Part shown: piece after piece, positions 36,525-46,251 of the stretch
How positions within the stretch are numbered: position 1 is the first letter of the stretch
Layout: the number at the start of each line of letters is the position of its first letter
Assembly (NCBI RefSeq): GCF_900187285.1
Contig: NZ_LT906470.1
Span: 1,493,501 to 1,557,500, forward strand
From: Veillonella rodentium
Lineage (GTDB): Bacteria; Bacillota; Negativicutes; Veillonellales; Veillonellaceae
Direction: 5' to 3'
Length of the DNA stretch: 64,000 bases
Program-made: the position numbers and the translations under genes
Notes under the pieces: generated by a model
The model's database searches: none
Told to the model about the DNA's origin: nothing
What the model saw: the letters and a program-made list of their open reading frames with translations, nothing else

Positions 36525-37529
36525 ATGTTTCAAAATTTAAGAAAAGAAAAAAAATTATTAGTAATTACCCTGACCTGTGCAGCCTTTGCCATTGCCGGTT
36601 GTGGATCTGATGCCACCAAAGATACAGCTGACACAGGAAAAGTCGTGACTTGGAGTGAAACATTCGACGGTACAAAAACGGATTTTTCCGTAAAAACACC
36701 TCCTACTCACGCCGTATCAATGTCTCAAGCAACAACAGAAATGATGTTGCAATTAGGACTTGAAGATAAAATGGCGGGAACAGCATTTAAAGAAGAAGAA
36801 ATTTATCCTCCTTTACAAGCCGCTTACGATAAGGTAAAAGTATTATCCGACAAATGGCCGTCTTATGAAGTGTTTATGTCCGTAAAACCAGACTTTGCCA
36901 CCGGCTGGCCGGATTCTTTCAGTAAACGCGCCATTCCGGCCGATAAGATGATTGCTCAAAAGGTAAATATCTGGCTTCCTGAATCCATGTTATCCACAAA
37001 AGCCGATTTAGATACGAACTTCAACGATATGATCAAATTAGGCGAGATCTTCGGTGTAAAAGACAAGGCCGAAGACTGGGTCGCAGATCAACGTAAAACA
37101 TTGGCTTCTATTCAGGACAAGCTAAAGGATTTACCTCGTAAACGCGTATTTATCTATGACTCCGAAGACGGTCAACCATTTACCGCATTTGAAGGCTATA
37201 CAACAAATATCTTAAGACTTATCGGCGCAGATAATGTTATGAGCGGATTGGGCGTGGATAAAACATGGGCTAAAGGCTCCTGGGAAACAGTTATTGCACA
37301 AAATCCGGATTACATTATTATCGCTGACTACGGTAACTCTATCCGCAACGATGACGACTTCCAGCAAAAAATCGAAAAGATCAAGACAAATCCTCAACTT
37401 CAAGATATTACAGCCGTTAAAGAAAATCACTTCATCCGTGTAAAACTTTCTGAAATCACACCAGGCGTGCGTACAGTGGATGCACTCAAACGCCTGGCGG
37501 AAGAAATTCACGGTGTCAAAATCGACTAG
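36525..37529 (+). CDS. Substrate-binding lipoprotein of the FecCD importer
   Basis: A 334-residue cluster-A (TroA-like) binding protein anchored by lipid: the signal peptide ends with the lipobox AIAGC (Cys26). The two lobes are joined by a long helix. Blocks include HAVSMSQATTEMMLQLGLEDKMAGTA near residue 66 and a KPDFATGWPDSF region in the first lobe. It delivers a ferric chelate, heme or cobalamin to the permease; the ligand cannot be read from sequence. Location beside the heme island favours iron or heme. Confidence 0.88.
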   Translation: MFQNLRKEKKLLVITLTCAAFAIAGCGSDATKDTADTGKVVTWSETFDGTKTDFSVKTPPTHAVSMSQATTEMMLQLGLEDKMAGTAFKEEEIYPPLQAAYDKVKVLSDKWPSYEVFMSVKPDFATGWPDSFSKRAIPADKMIAQKVNIWLPESMLSTKADLDTNFNDMIKLGEIFGVKDKAEDWVADQRKTLASIQDKLKDLPRKRVFIYDSEDGQPFTAFEGYTTNILRLIGADNVMSGLGVDKTWAKGSWETVIAQNPDYIIIADYGNSIRNDDDFQQKIEKIKTNPQLQDITAVKENHFIRVKLSEITPGVRTVDALKRLAEEIHGVKID

Positions 37530-37567
37530 AGTCGAATAGTCATTCAATTCAATCTAATCTAATACTG

Positions 37568-37601
37568 AAAAGGACCCGGTCCATAAGAACCGGGTCCTTT
37601 T
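37568..37601 (+). terminator. Terminator of the FecCD importer unit
   Basis: A 13-bp stem, AAAAGGACCCGGT / ACCGGGTCCTTTT, has an 8-base loop and a T-tail. Confidence 0.92.
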
Positions 37602-37755
37602 CATATTGCTTATTGCACACAGCATATATTAGAGAGTTGGAATGTGTTGTGATTAGAAAGATTTAAAAAAGTTAAGTACAAATAGATATAAAATTTGATA
37701 TTCAGTTATCATATGCTGTGACAATGCCGTCATAATTGTTCCGACAGATTAACGC

Positions 37756-37920
37756 TCATGTCCTTTTTGTTTCATACCGCCTGTCATTATTAGCCTTAAT
37801 CGCCATAATCAAAGGTCTTAACGAAAGAAACTCCTCATCGCTAAGTCGAAAGGTTCTGCCAATGCGTTTAATAGGTTTACAAGGGCGCCCTGCCCCACGT
37901 CTTGCTCCACCCCAGGCCAT
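37756..37920 (-). CDS. Small basic protein, possibly DNA-binding
   Basis: A 54-residue ORF rich in Arg and Lys. It begins MAWGGARRGAGRPCKPIKRI and continues with GRTFRLSDEEFLSLRPLIMA, a layout like small ribbon-helix-helix or phage/transposon-associated proteins (G-R-P-x-K-P followed by a beta strand and helix). ATG 37920 has GAGG about 8 bases upstream. It occupies an otherwise gene-free 840-base stretch between the importer and clpL. The 106-codon plus-strand ORF across it is less protein-like. Function unknown; it could be a relic. Confidence 0.45.
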   Translation of the reverse strand: MAWGGARRGAGRPCKPIKRIGRTFRLSDEEFLSLRPLIMAIKANNDRRYETKRT

Positions 37921-38223
37921 ATACATACCTCACTTTTCACTTGAAATAACTCCTCTCAAGGACCAGTATACTCTTATGTACATAACTATTCAATACTTAT
38001 CCATTTCTAACAGGCGATTAAATCGCGGTAATTCATATATAAATGGCAAGCATTAATAAAATGCATAGTTAATCAAAGCACATAATTATAAGATTTATAT
38101 ACTTTCACACTTGAATAACGACATCAATGTTGCCAAATATAGATATATTCAGATTATAGAATATAGTATTTACCTATATTTTACTATTATAATAATATTC
38201 CTCAACATAAAAAATCAGAAAAA

Positions 38224-38337
38224 GTCAAAAATTTTATTTTGAACTATTGACTTTTTGACTTTTTAAGTTTATTATAATGACATAAGGTCAACGAAACCTA
38301 ATAATATACGCAAGAAATTAAGTAGACAAAAGGTCAA
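38224..38337. promoter_or_regulatory. clpL promoter region with five GTCAA motifs
   Basis: GTCAA occurs at 38224, 38287 and 38333 on the plus strand, and TTGAC at 38247 and 38255. A TATAAT box is at 38273-38278. CtsR operators consist of repeated GGTCAAA units, and ClpL genes of lactobacilli are CtsR targets, so these are candidate heat-shock operators; the spacing is not canonical. Confidence 0.4.
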
Positions 38338-38373
38338 ATAGTTAAGCTTGTAGTAAAAAGTGAGGTAATATAT

Positions 38374-40524
38374 ATGAATAACAATTTTAATAACTTTGGC
38401 AGTGAATTTGGTAGTATGAATGATTTGTTTAATCAATTGATGGGAAATATGGGCGGTTATTCCACAGAAACCCGTCGATACAAGATCAACGGTCGTGAAG
38501 TAACGCCTGAAGAATTTGCTTACTATCGTCAGACAGGTCACTTACCTACCGATGAAGAAATTCAAGCTGCACAACAAGGTAAGATAAAGCAAGATGGTAT
38601 TCTTGTTAAACTCGGTACAAATTTAACAGAACAGGCCCGTAACGGAAAACTTGATCCTGTTATCGGACGTAATAAAGAAATTCAGGAAACGGCTGAAATC
38701 TTGGCACGTCGTACAAAAAACAATCCGGTGTTGGTCGGCGATGCCGGTGTCGGTAAAACAGCCGTTGTCGAAGGGTTGGCTCAAGCTATCGTAAACGGCG
38801 ATGTACCGGCAGCGATTAAAAATAAGGAAATCATCTCCATTGATATTTCCGGTTTGGAAGCAGGTACACAATACCGTGGTTCCTTCGAAGAAAACATTCA
38901 AAACCTTATCAAAGAGGTAAAGGCTGCGGGCAATATCATCCTATTCTTTGATGAAATCCACCAGATCCTAGGTGCCGGATCCACAGGTGATGGTCAAGGC
39001 TCCAAGGGGTTGGCAGATATTTTGAAACCCGCTCTATCTCGTGGTGAAATGACCGTAATCGGTGCGACTACACAGGATGAATATCGTAACACGATTATGA
39101 AAAATGCGGCTCTCGCTCGACGTTTTAATGAAGTAAAAGTAAACGCACCGTCCCCGGAAGATACTTTCAAAATCTTACAAGGCATTCGCCCATTGTATGA
39201 AGCACATCACAACATCGAATTACCAGACGCTGTATTGAAAGCGGCCGTAGATTATTCCGTGCAATACATCCCGCAACGAAGCTTGCCTGATAAAGCCATC
39301 GACTTGATCGATGTAACAGCTGCTCACTTGGCCTCTCAACATCCCGTAACCGATATCAAAACATTGGAAGCGGATATTGCGGATGCTAAGGCCAAACAGG
39401 AGGAATACGCACAAAAAGAAGATTACGAATCCGCTATCAATGAAAAGATGCGCATTCAGAAATTACAGGAAGAAATCGATAACCACACAGAAAATCAAAA
39501 GGTTGTGGCTAAGGTTAACGATGTAGCCGAAGCGGTAGAACGCATGACAGGTATTCCTGTATCCCAAATGGGTGCATCCGATATCGAACGATTGAAAGAT
39601 ATGAAGTCTCGGTTGGAAGCTCATGTAATCGGCCAAGATAAAGCTGTAGAAGCTGTATCTAAGGCAATCCGTCGTAACCGTGCAGGCTTTGACGAAGGCA
39701 ATCGTCCAATCGGCAGCTTCTTATTTGTGGGCCCTACCGGTGTCGGTAAAACGGAATTGGCAAAGCAATTGGCTCTTGATATGTTCGGCAATAAAGACGC
39801 TATTATTCGTCTCGATATGTCCGAATATAGCGACCGCACTGCAGTATCCAAATTGATTGGTGCCACTGCCGGTTACATCGGTTATGACGATAACTCCAAT
39901 ACATTAACTGAACGTGTTCGTCGTAACCCATATTCCATCATCCTATTCGACGAAATCGAAAAAGCGGATCCTCAAGTTATCACATTACTTTTACAAGTAT
40001 TGGATGACGGCCATCTAACAGACGGTCAGGGTAACACAGTCAACTTCAAGAACACCGTTATCATCGCCACATCTAACGCAGGCTTTGGTTATGGTGATAC
40101 TAAGGATGATGAAAGCTCAGCTGAAATCATGGACCGTATCGCCCCATTCTTCCGCCCTGAATTCTTGAACCGTTTCAACGCGGTTATCGAATTTAATCAT
40201 TTAAGCAAGGAAGACTTGAAGAAAATCGTTGATTTGATGCTTGCCCAAGTAAATGCCACATTGGCGAAGAAAAACATCACCCTTGATGTAACCGATGCAG
40301 CCAAAGGACTCTTGATGGAACAAGGCTATGACAAAGCAATGGGCGCTCGTCCATTACGTCGCGTCATCGAATCTGAAATACGCGATAATGTGACTGACTT
40401 CTACTTGGATCACATCGATGCTAAACATTTACTTGCCGATGTTGTAGATGGACATATCATTATTAGCAACAAGGATAATGCTAAGACATCAGATGATACA
40501 AAGTCCACTGACTCCAGCAAATAA
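38374..40524 (+). CDS. clpL: ATP-dependent Clp ATPase, ClpL type
   Basis: A 716-residue Hsp100 disaggregase with two AAA+ domains. The N-terminus is short and Asn/Gly/Phe-rich ([20 protein letters not shown]) followed by [20 protein letters not shown], a layout typical of ClpL. Domain 1 has Walker [10 protein letters not shown] near residue 126. A short coiled-coil middle region (about 330-370) and domain 2 with GPTGVGKTE near 455 follow. No ClpP-binding IGF/L loop is evident, so it probably refolds proteins without ClpP. The Ser/Thr/Asp-rich tail is low complexity. It is monocistronic. Confidence 0.9.
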   Translation: MNNNFNNFGSEFGSMNDLFNQLMGNMGGYSTETRRYKINGREVTPEEFAYYRQTGHLPTDEEIQAAQQGKIKQDGILVKLGTNLTEQARNGKLDPVIGRNKEIQETAEILARRTKNNPVLVGDAGVGKTAVVEGLAQAIVNGDVPAAIKNKEIISIDISGLEAGTQYRGSFEENIQNLIKEVKAAGNIILFFDEIHQILGAGSTGDGQGSKGLADILKPALSRGEMTVIGATTQDEYRNTIMKNAALARRFNEVKVNAPSPEDTFKILQGIRPLYEAHHNIELPDAVLKAAVDYSVQYIPQRSLPDKAIDLIDVTAAHLASQHPVTDIKTLEADIADAKAKQEEYAQKEDYESAINEKMRIQKLQEEIDNHTENQKVVAKVNDVAEAVERMTGIPVSQMGASDIERLKDMKSRLEAHVIGQDKAVEAVSKAIRRNRAGFDEGNRPIGSFLFVGPTGVGKTELAKQLALDMFGNKDAIIRLDMSEYSDRTAVSKLIGATAGYIGYDDNSNTLTERVRRNPYSIILFDEIEKADPQVITLLLQVLDDGHLTDGQGNTVNFKNTVIIATSNAGFGYGDTKDDESSAEIMDRIAPFFRPEFLNRFNAVIEFNHLSKEDLKKIVDLMLAQVNATLAKKNITLDVTDAAKGLLMEQGYDKAMGARPLRRVIESEIRDNVTDFYLDHIDAKHLLADVVDGHIIISNKDNAKTSDDTKSTDSSK

Positions 40525-40525
40525 T

Positions 40526-40611
40526 GGGATTATAGACAAAACATGTTTCAAATTTAAATATACCAATACATGTTAAGGGGTTAGAGGACAAAGCGTGTTA
40601 CAAATTTAATC
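40526..40611 (+). repeat. Two imperfect direct repeats after clpL
   Basis: Units at 40526-40559 and 40577-40611 share the frame GGxTTAxAGxACAAA followed by TGTTxCAAATTTAA. A related GGGGTTATAGGACAAA is at 62452-62467. No ORF or terminal inverted repeat is attached. Confidence 0.5.
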
Positions 40612-40654
40612 CTATGAAAAATAATTACACATATACACAACCCTATTAATAATG

Positions 40655-40708
40655 AAAAGGGCTGTAACAGGAGCGCGGTTTTTGCGCAGCCTGTTACAGC
40701 CCTTTTTT
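40655..40708. terminator. Bidirectional terminator between clpL and pit
   Basis: A 17-bp stem, AAAAGGGCTGTAACAGG / CCTGTTACAGCCCTTTT, carries an inner GCGC stem-loop and T-runs on both sides. Confidence 0.9.
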
Positions 40709-40718
40709 ATATTTTATA

Positions 40719-41717
40719 TTAACCGAATAACAGATGTCCTACTTCATAAGCAATAGCCGATACGATACCTGACAACGGAATCGTGACGAACCATGCCATA
40801 ACCATGGATCGTGCTACGCCCCAGTTAACAGCTTTCACACGCTTAGCCGAGCCGACCCCCAAAAGAGAGCCGCTCACAACATGAGTCGTGCTGACCGGTA
40901 AATGCAAGAACGTAGCTGTAAAAATCGTAATAGCGGAATTTAAATCCGCCGCAAAACCGTTGATGGTTTCCAATTTGAAAATCTTTGTTCCCATGGTGGA
41001 AATGATTTTCCAACCACCTGCCGCGGTGCCTAAAGCCATCGCGGAAGCGCAGCATAATTTTACCCATAACGGTACATCGAGGGTATCGATATATCCGCCG
41101 CTGAGCAATGTCAATGTGATAATCCCCATCGCTTTCTGAGCATCATTTGAGCCATGAGAAAACGCCATCATAACCGCCGATACAACTTGCATGGATCGGA
41201 ATCGGTCATTTAAGACAATCGGTGAAAATCCTCCGAAGATGAGCAGCAACAGCTTCATGATGATGAAGCCCCCTATCATCGCTACGATCGGCGATAAAAT
41301 AAGGGAGAAAAATATCTTCAAGATACCGCCTTCATTTAAGGCATCAAAACCGACTGACCATCCGACGGCACCGATAATACCGCCGATCAGGGCATGAGAT
41401 GAGGAGCTTGGAATCGCCCACCACCAGGTGGCAAGATTCCATACGATAGCGCCGATCAATGCGGCGCTGATAATAGAACTGTCAATCAGATCAGGCGATA
41501 ATACGATATCCCCGCCGATGGTCTTCGCTACACCGGTACTGACCATGGCACCGAGGAAATTCAGCCCTGCGGTCATCATAATCGCCTTTTTAGGTGAAAT
41601 CGCCCGCGTCGATACGGATGTCGCAATGGCATTTGCCGTATCATGAAAGCCGTTGATATAATCAAAGGCTAACGCCAACAACACGACCAGCCATACCAAA
41701 TAATGAGAATCAAGCAT
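40719..41717 (-). CDS. pit: Low-affinity inorganic phosphate transporter (PiT family)
   Basis: A 332-residue membrane transporter symporting phosphate or metal-phosphate with a cation. Both inverted family signatures are present: FDYINGFHDTANAIATSVST near residue 18 and AFSHGSNDAQKAMGIITL near residue 185, plus WWAIPSSSSHALIGGIIGA and PVSTTHVVSGSLLGVG. It overlaps the DUF47 gene by 8 bases, the usual partner of Pit in bacteria. Confidence 0.95.
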   Translation of the reverse strand: MLDSHYLVWLVVLLALAFDYINGFHDTANAIATSVSTRAISPKKAIMMTAGLNFLGAMVSTGVAKTIGGDIVLSPDLIDSSIISAALIGAIVWNLATWWWAIPSSSSHALIGGIIGAVGWSVGFDALNEGGILKIFFSLILSPIVAMIGGFIIMKLLLLIFGGFSPIVLNDRFRSMQVVSAVMMAFSHGSNDAQKAMGIITLTLLSGGYIDTLDVPLWVKLCCASAMALGTAAGGWKIISTMGTKIFKLETINGFAADLNSAITIFTATFLHLPVSTTHVVSGSLLGVGSAKRVKAVNWGVARSMVMAWFVTIPLSGIVSAIAYEVGHLLFG

Positions 41718-42339
41718 ACTTCAATACTACCCGGCGGAATGTGCCTACCAAATCTTCGCAGCCATCGATGACATCTTCCATAGCGCTAAGGATTTCCTTC
41801 CATTTGATAATCTCAATCGGATCATTGCATTCCGTAAAGAGTTTAGCCATTTCTTCATGATAAATATTATCTGCTTCAGACTCAAGCTTTAACACTTGAT
41901 GTACGCGGCCTTCCACCTTTACATGATCTTTCTTAAGACTGCCCATGTATCCGATGGATTTATTAATATGCTTTACGCATTTCACGACGATTTCACTCAT
42001 GCGTATCGCGCCGTCACTAGGGTTCCCCACATGGTACATCAGCATCTTATCCATGATTTCTTTGATATTATCCAAGGTCGTATCCAATTGATCGATCAAC
42101 AATTGAATGTCCTCGCGATCCATCGGGGTAATGAAAGTCTTGCGCAATCGCTCTACTGTTTCGCTCACTAATTCATCTGCAGCCTTTTCTTTTGTATCAA
42201 TTTCAAGAAAGGCCTCCTCTTTTGAAATCTCCCCTTTAAAAACACGCTCCATCATTTCTGCACTTTCATATGTCAAGGCAGCATGATGTTCTAGAATACT
42301 GAAAAACTTTTCTTCTTTTCCCTTTAATTTAAAAGCCAT
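41710..42339 (-). CDS. DUF47/PhoU-like Pit accessory protein
   Basis: A 209-residue all-helical protein of the DUF47 (PhoU-like) family, which binds metal clusters and is thought to regulate Pit transporters. Recognisable parts are FFSILEHHAALTYESAEMM near the N-terminus, the helix around LLIDQLDTTLDNIKEIMDKM, and EILSAMEDVIDGCEDLVGTF at the end. ATG 42339 follows AGGAGG. Co-translation with pit supports the regulatory role. Confidence 0.92.
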   Translation of the reverse strand: MAFKLKGKEEKFFSILEHHAALTYESAEMMERVFKGEISKEEAFLEIDTKEKAADELVSETVERLRKTFITPMDREDIQLLIDQLDTTLDNIKEIMDKMLMYHVGNPSDGAIRMSEIVVKCVKHINKSIGYMGSLKKDHVKVEGRVHQVLKLESEADNIYHEEMAKLFTECNDPIEIIKWKEILSAMEDVIDGCEDLVGTFRRVVLKYA

Positions 42340-42472
42340 GAAGTTCCTCCTGAAACAGTATCGGTTTGCTTCTGTAATATAACTTCATTATAACATACCC
42401 CAAAGAATTCCTAAACAAATTTAACAGTCTCAATGTTAATACTTCATATGCGCATATCGTATATAGTATATG

Positions 42473-42515
42473 AAAAAGCAACCGGTCTATAACAGGATAT
42501 GGATCGGTTGCTTTT
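42473..42515 (-). terminator. Terminator of the hydrogenase gene
   Basis: A 14-base arm, AAAAGCAACCGATC, pairs with GACCGGTTGCTTTT, followed by T-rich sequence on the minus strand, about 30 bases after the stop codon. Confidence 0.82.
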
Positions 42516-42547
42516 ATTACGAATACTACAATGTATCTATCATTATA

Positions 42548-44017
42548 TTAATTATTGGATTCCGCCGCCGCTTTTGCCGCATCAGCCGCCTTTTTCAAAT
42601 TAGGCACCGATGTAGGGCATGTAGCCGGTGTACATGCACCGTTAGGGCCCAGGTCTTCTGCACGGCTTACATATGTCGTATGTAACATATGATGGGCCCT
42701 ATGACTCAACGGTTTACCGTCAAAGAATTCGGCATATAGTTTTTGAATATCCGGATTATCACAGGATGCTTTAACTTTTACTTCGTTATCGCGCGTATAC
42801 AAAGAGGCGATACGAGCTTCACGAGCCTTGTCAGCCATCGGCAATTTAACGCGCGGCTGACCGCCGCCACCGATACAGCCGCCTCGGCAAGCCATCACTT
42901 CGATAAAATCATAATGGATATTTTCTGCACGCATGCGTTCAATAAATTTACGCAAGTTACCTGTACCGTGTACGGCCGCAACGTGTAATGTCTTATCACC
43001 GATTGTAACGTCCGCTTCACGGGCACCGTCCATGCCGCGGATTGCTTCGAACGGAATTAATGTATTCGGTGCATCTTCGTTCGTTACCACCTTGTATGCA
43101 GTGCGCATAGCCGCTTCCATAACACCGCCGGTATTACCGAAGATGATACCGCCGCCGGAAGCTTCCCCCATCAACGGATCGAATGCGGAATCTTCAAGCT
43201 CGTCGAAACTAACGTCCTCAGCGCGTAACCATTTAGCCAGTTCACGTGTTGTAATACAGTAATCCGTATCACGCATTTCCGGTACATCCCAGTATTCCGC
43301 GGAAGAGTTCATTTCATCGCGACGAATTTCAAATTTCTTCGCCGTACAAGGTGTTACCGCAACAGCGACGATTTTCTTTGCATCGAGGCCCATTTTTTCC
43401 GCAAAATATGTTTTCTGCGTAGGCGCCTGCATAGCGATAGGACTCTTAGCCGTGGATAAATTCGGTAAGAATTCCGGATAAAATGTTTCCGCAAATTTAA
43501 CCCAAGCAGGACAGCAGGATGTAAATTGAGGCAACTCGCCCGAGCCGTTTAGAACGCGTTCAACAAGTTCCGATGCTTCTTCCATGATGGTCATGTCAGC
43601 GCCGAAATTTGTATCCAGTACATAATCTCCGCCCAATTTACGAAGGGCTGCTACCATTTTGCCTTCTACGAAGGTCCCCGCATCAAGTCCGAACTCTTCG
43701 CCCAGACCGACACGCACTGCCGGCGCAGTTTGGAAGATAACGATTTTATCAGGGTCAGCGATAGCCGCTTTCACCTCATCAATTTCAGAGCGTTCATTAA
43801 TGGAATCGAACGGGCAAATAGATGCACATTGACCGCAATGGATACAAATCGGATGGTCTCCGTTCGTCGTTAAATCATAATAATCAAATACGCCCATGTC
43901 TACGGCACAAGCCTTGCGACACAAAGAACAGTTCTTACATTTAGATAAGTCTTGTACTAATGCAATATTTCCTTCTTCAATAGGTACGCGACGATCCAAG
44001 AATTGATACTTACTCAT
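42548..44017 (-). CDS. [FeFe]-hydrogenase with ferredoxin domain, variant H-cluster motifs
   Basis: A 489-residue enzyme for hydrogen metabolism. The N-terminal domain carries two 4Fe-4S motifs: CKNCSLCRKAC and CIHCGQCASICPF. The catalytic domain has motif L1 TSCCPAW near residue 166, L2 TPCTAKKFE near 221, and L3 EVMACRGGCIGGGGQP near 374. Standard enzymes read TSCCPGW, MPCxxKxxE and ExMACPGGC, so Met in L2 is Thr and L3 has Arg. From memory, these changes match group B enzymes such as clostridial CpIII. The tail is Ala/Lys-rich. It is monocistronic; HydEFG maturases are not in this window. Confidence 0.9.
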   Translation of the reverse strand: MSKYQFLDRRVPIEEGNIALVQDLSKCKNCSLCRKACAVDMGVFDYYDLTTNGDHPICIHCGQCASICPFDSINERSEIDEVKAAIADPDKIVIFQTAPAVRVGLGEEFGLDAGTFVEGKMVAALRKLGGDYVLDTNFGADMTIMEEASELVERVLNGSGELPQFTSCCPAWVKFAETFYPEFLPNLSTAKSPIAMQAPTQKTYFAEKMGLDAKKIVAVAVTPCTAKKFEIRRDEMNSSAEYWDVPEMRDTDYCITTRELAKWLRAEDVSFDELEDSAFDPLMGEASGGGIIFGNTGGVMEAAMRTAYKVVTNEDAPNTLIPFEAIRGMDGAREADVTIGDKTLHVAAVHGTGNLRKFIERMRAENIHYDFIEVMACRGGCIGGGGQPRVKLPMADKAREARIASLYTRDNEVKVKASCDNPDIQKLYAEFFDGKPLSHRAHHMLHTTYVSRAEDLGPNGACTPATCPTSVPNLKKAADAAKAAAESNN

Positions 44018-44077
44018 GAATTCCTCCTACTTAGGTAACGTTGTTATCGTTATATCATCAGTGAATTATATCACAAA

Positions 44078-46135
44078 TTATAATTGTTCTTCAAGAACTA
44101 TCCACCGCTCCGTTAAGGCATTTAAAAGTTCCTCCGCCTCATTACGCTCCGTCATCAGTTCTTGCGTTTTTTCATAGTCTGTTGCGAATTGTGCAATCAT
44201 AACATCAATGCCTTTGATGAGGTGTTCTACCTTCGGCATTTCTTCAAGAATTCGGTCATACTCGGCTTGTTCTGATTTATTGAGTCCCTTTTTTACAGAT
44301 GTATCTGTGAAAGTATCCTGTACGTCACCCTTCCGAATCGTTTCAACATCTGCGGAATTCAACTTGCCGCTATCCGCCTCACGGTCCATTACAGATGGCT
44401 CTGCATTTTCCTGATGCAATTCAGGCTGTACAAATGTATCACTATGTTTTTTATCTCCTTTTCCTGTATTATCTACGGTATCGCCTGCTATATCAGCGAC
44501 ATAGAACGTCCGCTTCCCTACAGTACTTTCATCAAGAGCATCCTTGTAATCCGAATATGAGCCATGCACGATATCGATATGACCATCGCCGGTAAATACA
44601 AAGAGTTTATCCACCACTCGGTCCAAAAAATACCGATCATGGCATACGGTGATGATGACGCCGCCGAAAGAGTCTAGAAAATCCTCCAATACCTCAAGGG
44701 TTGGAATATCTAGATCATTCGTCGGTTCATCGAGCAGTAACACATTCGGTGCACTCATGAGCAGTTTCAGCAAATAGAGACGACGACGCTCACCGCCGGA
44801 CAATTTGCGAATCGGCACACCGTGAAGCTCCGGCGTAAAGAGAAATCTCTCCAGAATCTGTCCCGCACTCAACGTGGAGCCATCCCCCAACACCATGTAA
44901 GCATGATCTTCCCGAATATAATCGAGAACGCGCATATCCTCGTCAAATTCCGGCAATTCCTGTTTAAAGTGAGCGATACGAACCGTTTCTCCCTTGCCAA
45001 TAGTGCCGCCCGTCGGCTCATAGGCACCATCAAGGATGTTCATAAATGTAGATTTTCCCACCCCGTTAGGGCCTACGATACCGATGCGATCATGACGAAC
45101 CACATGATACGTAAAATCTGAAATAATCGGACGATTTCCGAAATTAAAGGTTAAGTGCTCGATATCAAAAATCGTCTTCCCCAACCGAGTCTTTAATGCG
45201 ATCGGATCCATCTGATCGGAACGACGAGTCTTTTCCATATTCTTTAACGCTTCATATCTGTCCAGGCGAGCCTTCTGCTTCGTACTGCGCGCCTGTGCAC
45301 CGCGGCGCACCCATTCGATTTCACGCTTCAGAAATTGACGTCTCTTTTCTTCAGATGCCGCCTCACGCGCTTCACGATCAGCTTTCAGAGCAAGAAACTC
45401 CTCATAATTGCCATCATATTGATACATGCGTCGATTCGACAATTCCAAAATACCATTGCATACGGAATCGAGGAAATACCGGTCATGAGTACTGATCAGG
45501 AGTCCCCCCTGACGAGTGCTCAAATAGGATTCGAGCCATTCAATGCTGTTCTCATCCAAATGATTCGTCGGCTCATCTAACAACAGTAAATCACAGGGAT
45601 ATAACAAGGCCTGCCCCAGTGCGAGGCGCCGCTTCTGCCCGCCGGACAACAGCTTCACCTTCTGCTCCACATCCATAAACCCCAGCTTGGATAAAATGAT
45701 GCGAGCTTCCTGCTCCACCTGCCAGCCGTCTTGTTGATCCATCTGTTCCAATGCATTCATATACCGGCGGGATACCCGATCATCATCGCGGTTCGCCGCC
45801 TGCATAGCGTGATATTCTCGACTGATTCGACCAAAATCCTTAACCATTTGCAGTCTTGGATGATTTCCATCTAGAATCGCCTCCAACAAGGTCGCATTCA
45901 CATCAAAATCCGGGGTCTGCTCCAAATAATATATAGTCGCCTTTCCGTTTCGTTCAATATGACCCTTATCGCCCTCCATCTGGCCGGCTAATATTTTTAA
46001 AAATGTGGACTTACCTGTACCGTTAATCCCGACAAGGCCCAATCGTTTCTCCGTAGTAAAAGTAATGTTCACGTCTTTAAATAACAGCCGCGTGCCATAT
46101 GATTTTTCTATATTCTGTAAACTGATGACATTCAT
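44078..46135 (-). CDS. uup: ABC-F ATPase, Uup type
   Basis: A 685-residue soluble protein with two ABC domains. Walker A motifs are VGINGTGKST near residue 36 and VGPNGVGKST near 352; signatures are LLSGGQKRRLALGQ and KLSGGERRRLYLLK; Walker B motifs are LLLLDEPTNHLDEN and VLLLDEPTNDLD. A charged linker lies between. The C-terminal extension (about 560-685) ends in a coiled coil (EQAEYDRILEEMPKVEHLI) as in Uup, which binds ribosomes or branched DNA. It is not a transporter, having no membrane segments. Confidence 0.9.
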   Translation of the reverse strand: MNVISLQNIEKSYGTRLLFKDVNITFTTEKRLGLVGINGTGKSTFLKILAGQMEGDKGHIERNGKATIYYLEQTPDFDVNATLLEAILDGNHPRLQMVKDFGRISREYHAMQAANRDDDRVSRRYMNALEQMDQQDGWQVEQEARIILSKLGFMDVEQKVKLLSGGQKRRLALGQALLYPCDLLLLDEPTNHLDENSIEWLESYLSTRQGGLLISTHDRYFLDSVCNGILELSNRRMYQYDGNYEEFLALKADREAREAASEEKRRQFLKREIEWVRRGAQARSTKQKARLDRYEALKNMEKTRRSDQMDPIALKTRLGKTIFDIEHLTFNFGNRPIISDFTYHVVRHDRIGIVGPNGVGKSTFMNILDGAYEPTGGTIGKGETVRIAHFKQELPEFDEDMRVLDYIREDHAYMVLGDGSTLSAGQILERFLFTPELHGVPIRKLSGGERRRLYLLKLLMSAPNVLLLDEPTNDLDIPTLEVLEDFLDSFGGVIITVCHDRYFLDRVVDKLFVFTGDGHIDIVHGSYSDYKDALDESTVGKRTFYVADIAGDTVDNTGKGDKKHSDTFVQPELHQENAEPSVMDREADSGKLNSADVETIRKGDVQDTFTDTSVKKGLNKSEQAEYDRILEEMPKVEHLIKGIDVMIAQFATDYEKTQELMTERNEAEELLNALTERWIVLEEQL

Positions 46136-46186
46136 ATTCCGCTCCTGTTTTGTAACTATGGTACTTATTATACTACAAGATTATCA

Positions 46187-46215
46187 TTGACAGTAACGGT
46201 CCCCATCAGTAGAAT
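46187..46215 (+). promoter_or_regulatory. Promoter of the small acidic protein gene
   Basis: TTGACA (46187-46192), a 17-base spacer and TAGAAT (46210-46215) form a near-consensus promoter 36 bases before the start codon. Confidence 0.8.
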
Positions 46216-46251
46216 AAACGTAACGTAATAAATATTCCTGAGGAGGTCCTT

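Noticed and set aside
37736..38056. 106-codon plus-strand ORF
   Set aside because: Low-complexity start, no ribosome site, and it runs antisense to the more protein-like 54-codon ORF at 37756-37920.
38218..38260. Canonical CtsR operator
   Set aside because: Neighbouring GTCAA units are 8 bases apart rather than the 10 expected for GGTCAAA-N3-GGTCAAA, so it is listed only as a candidate region.
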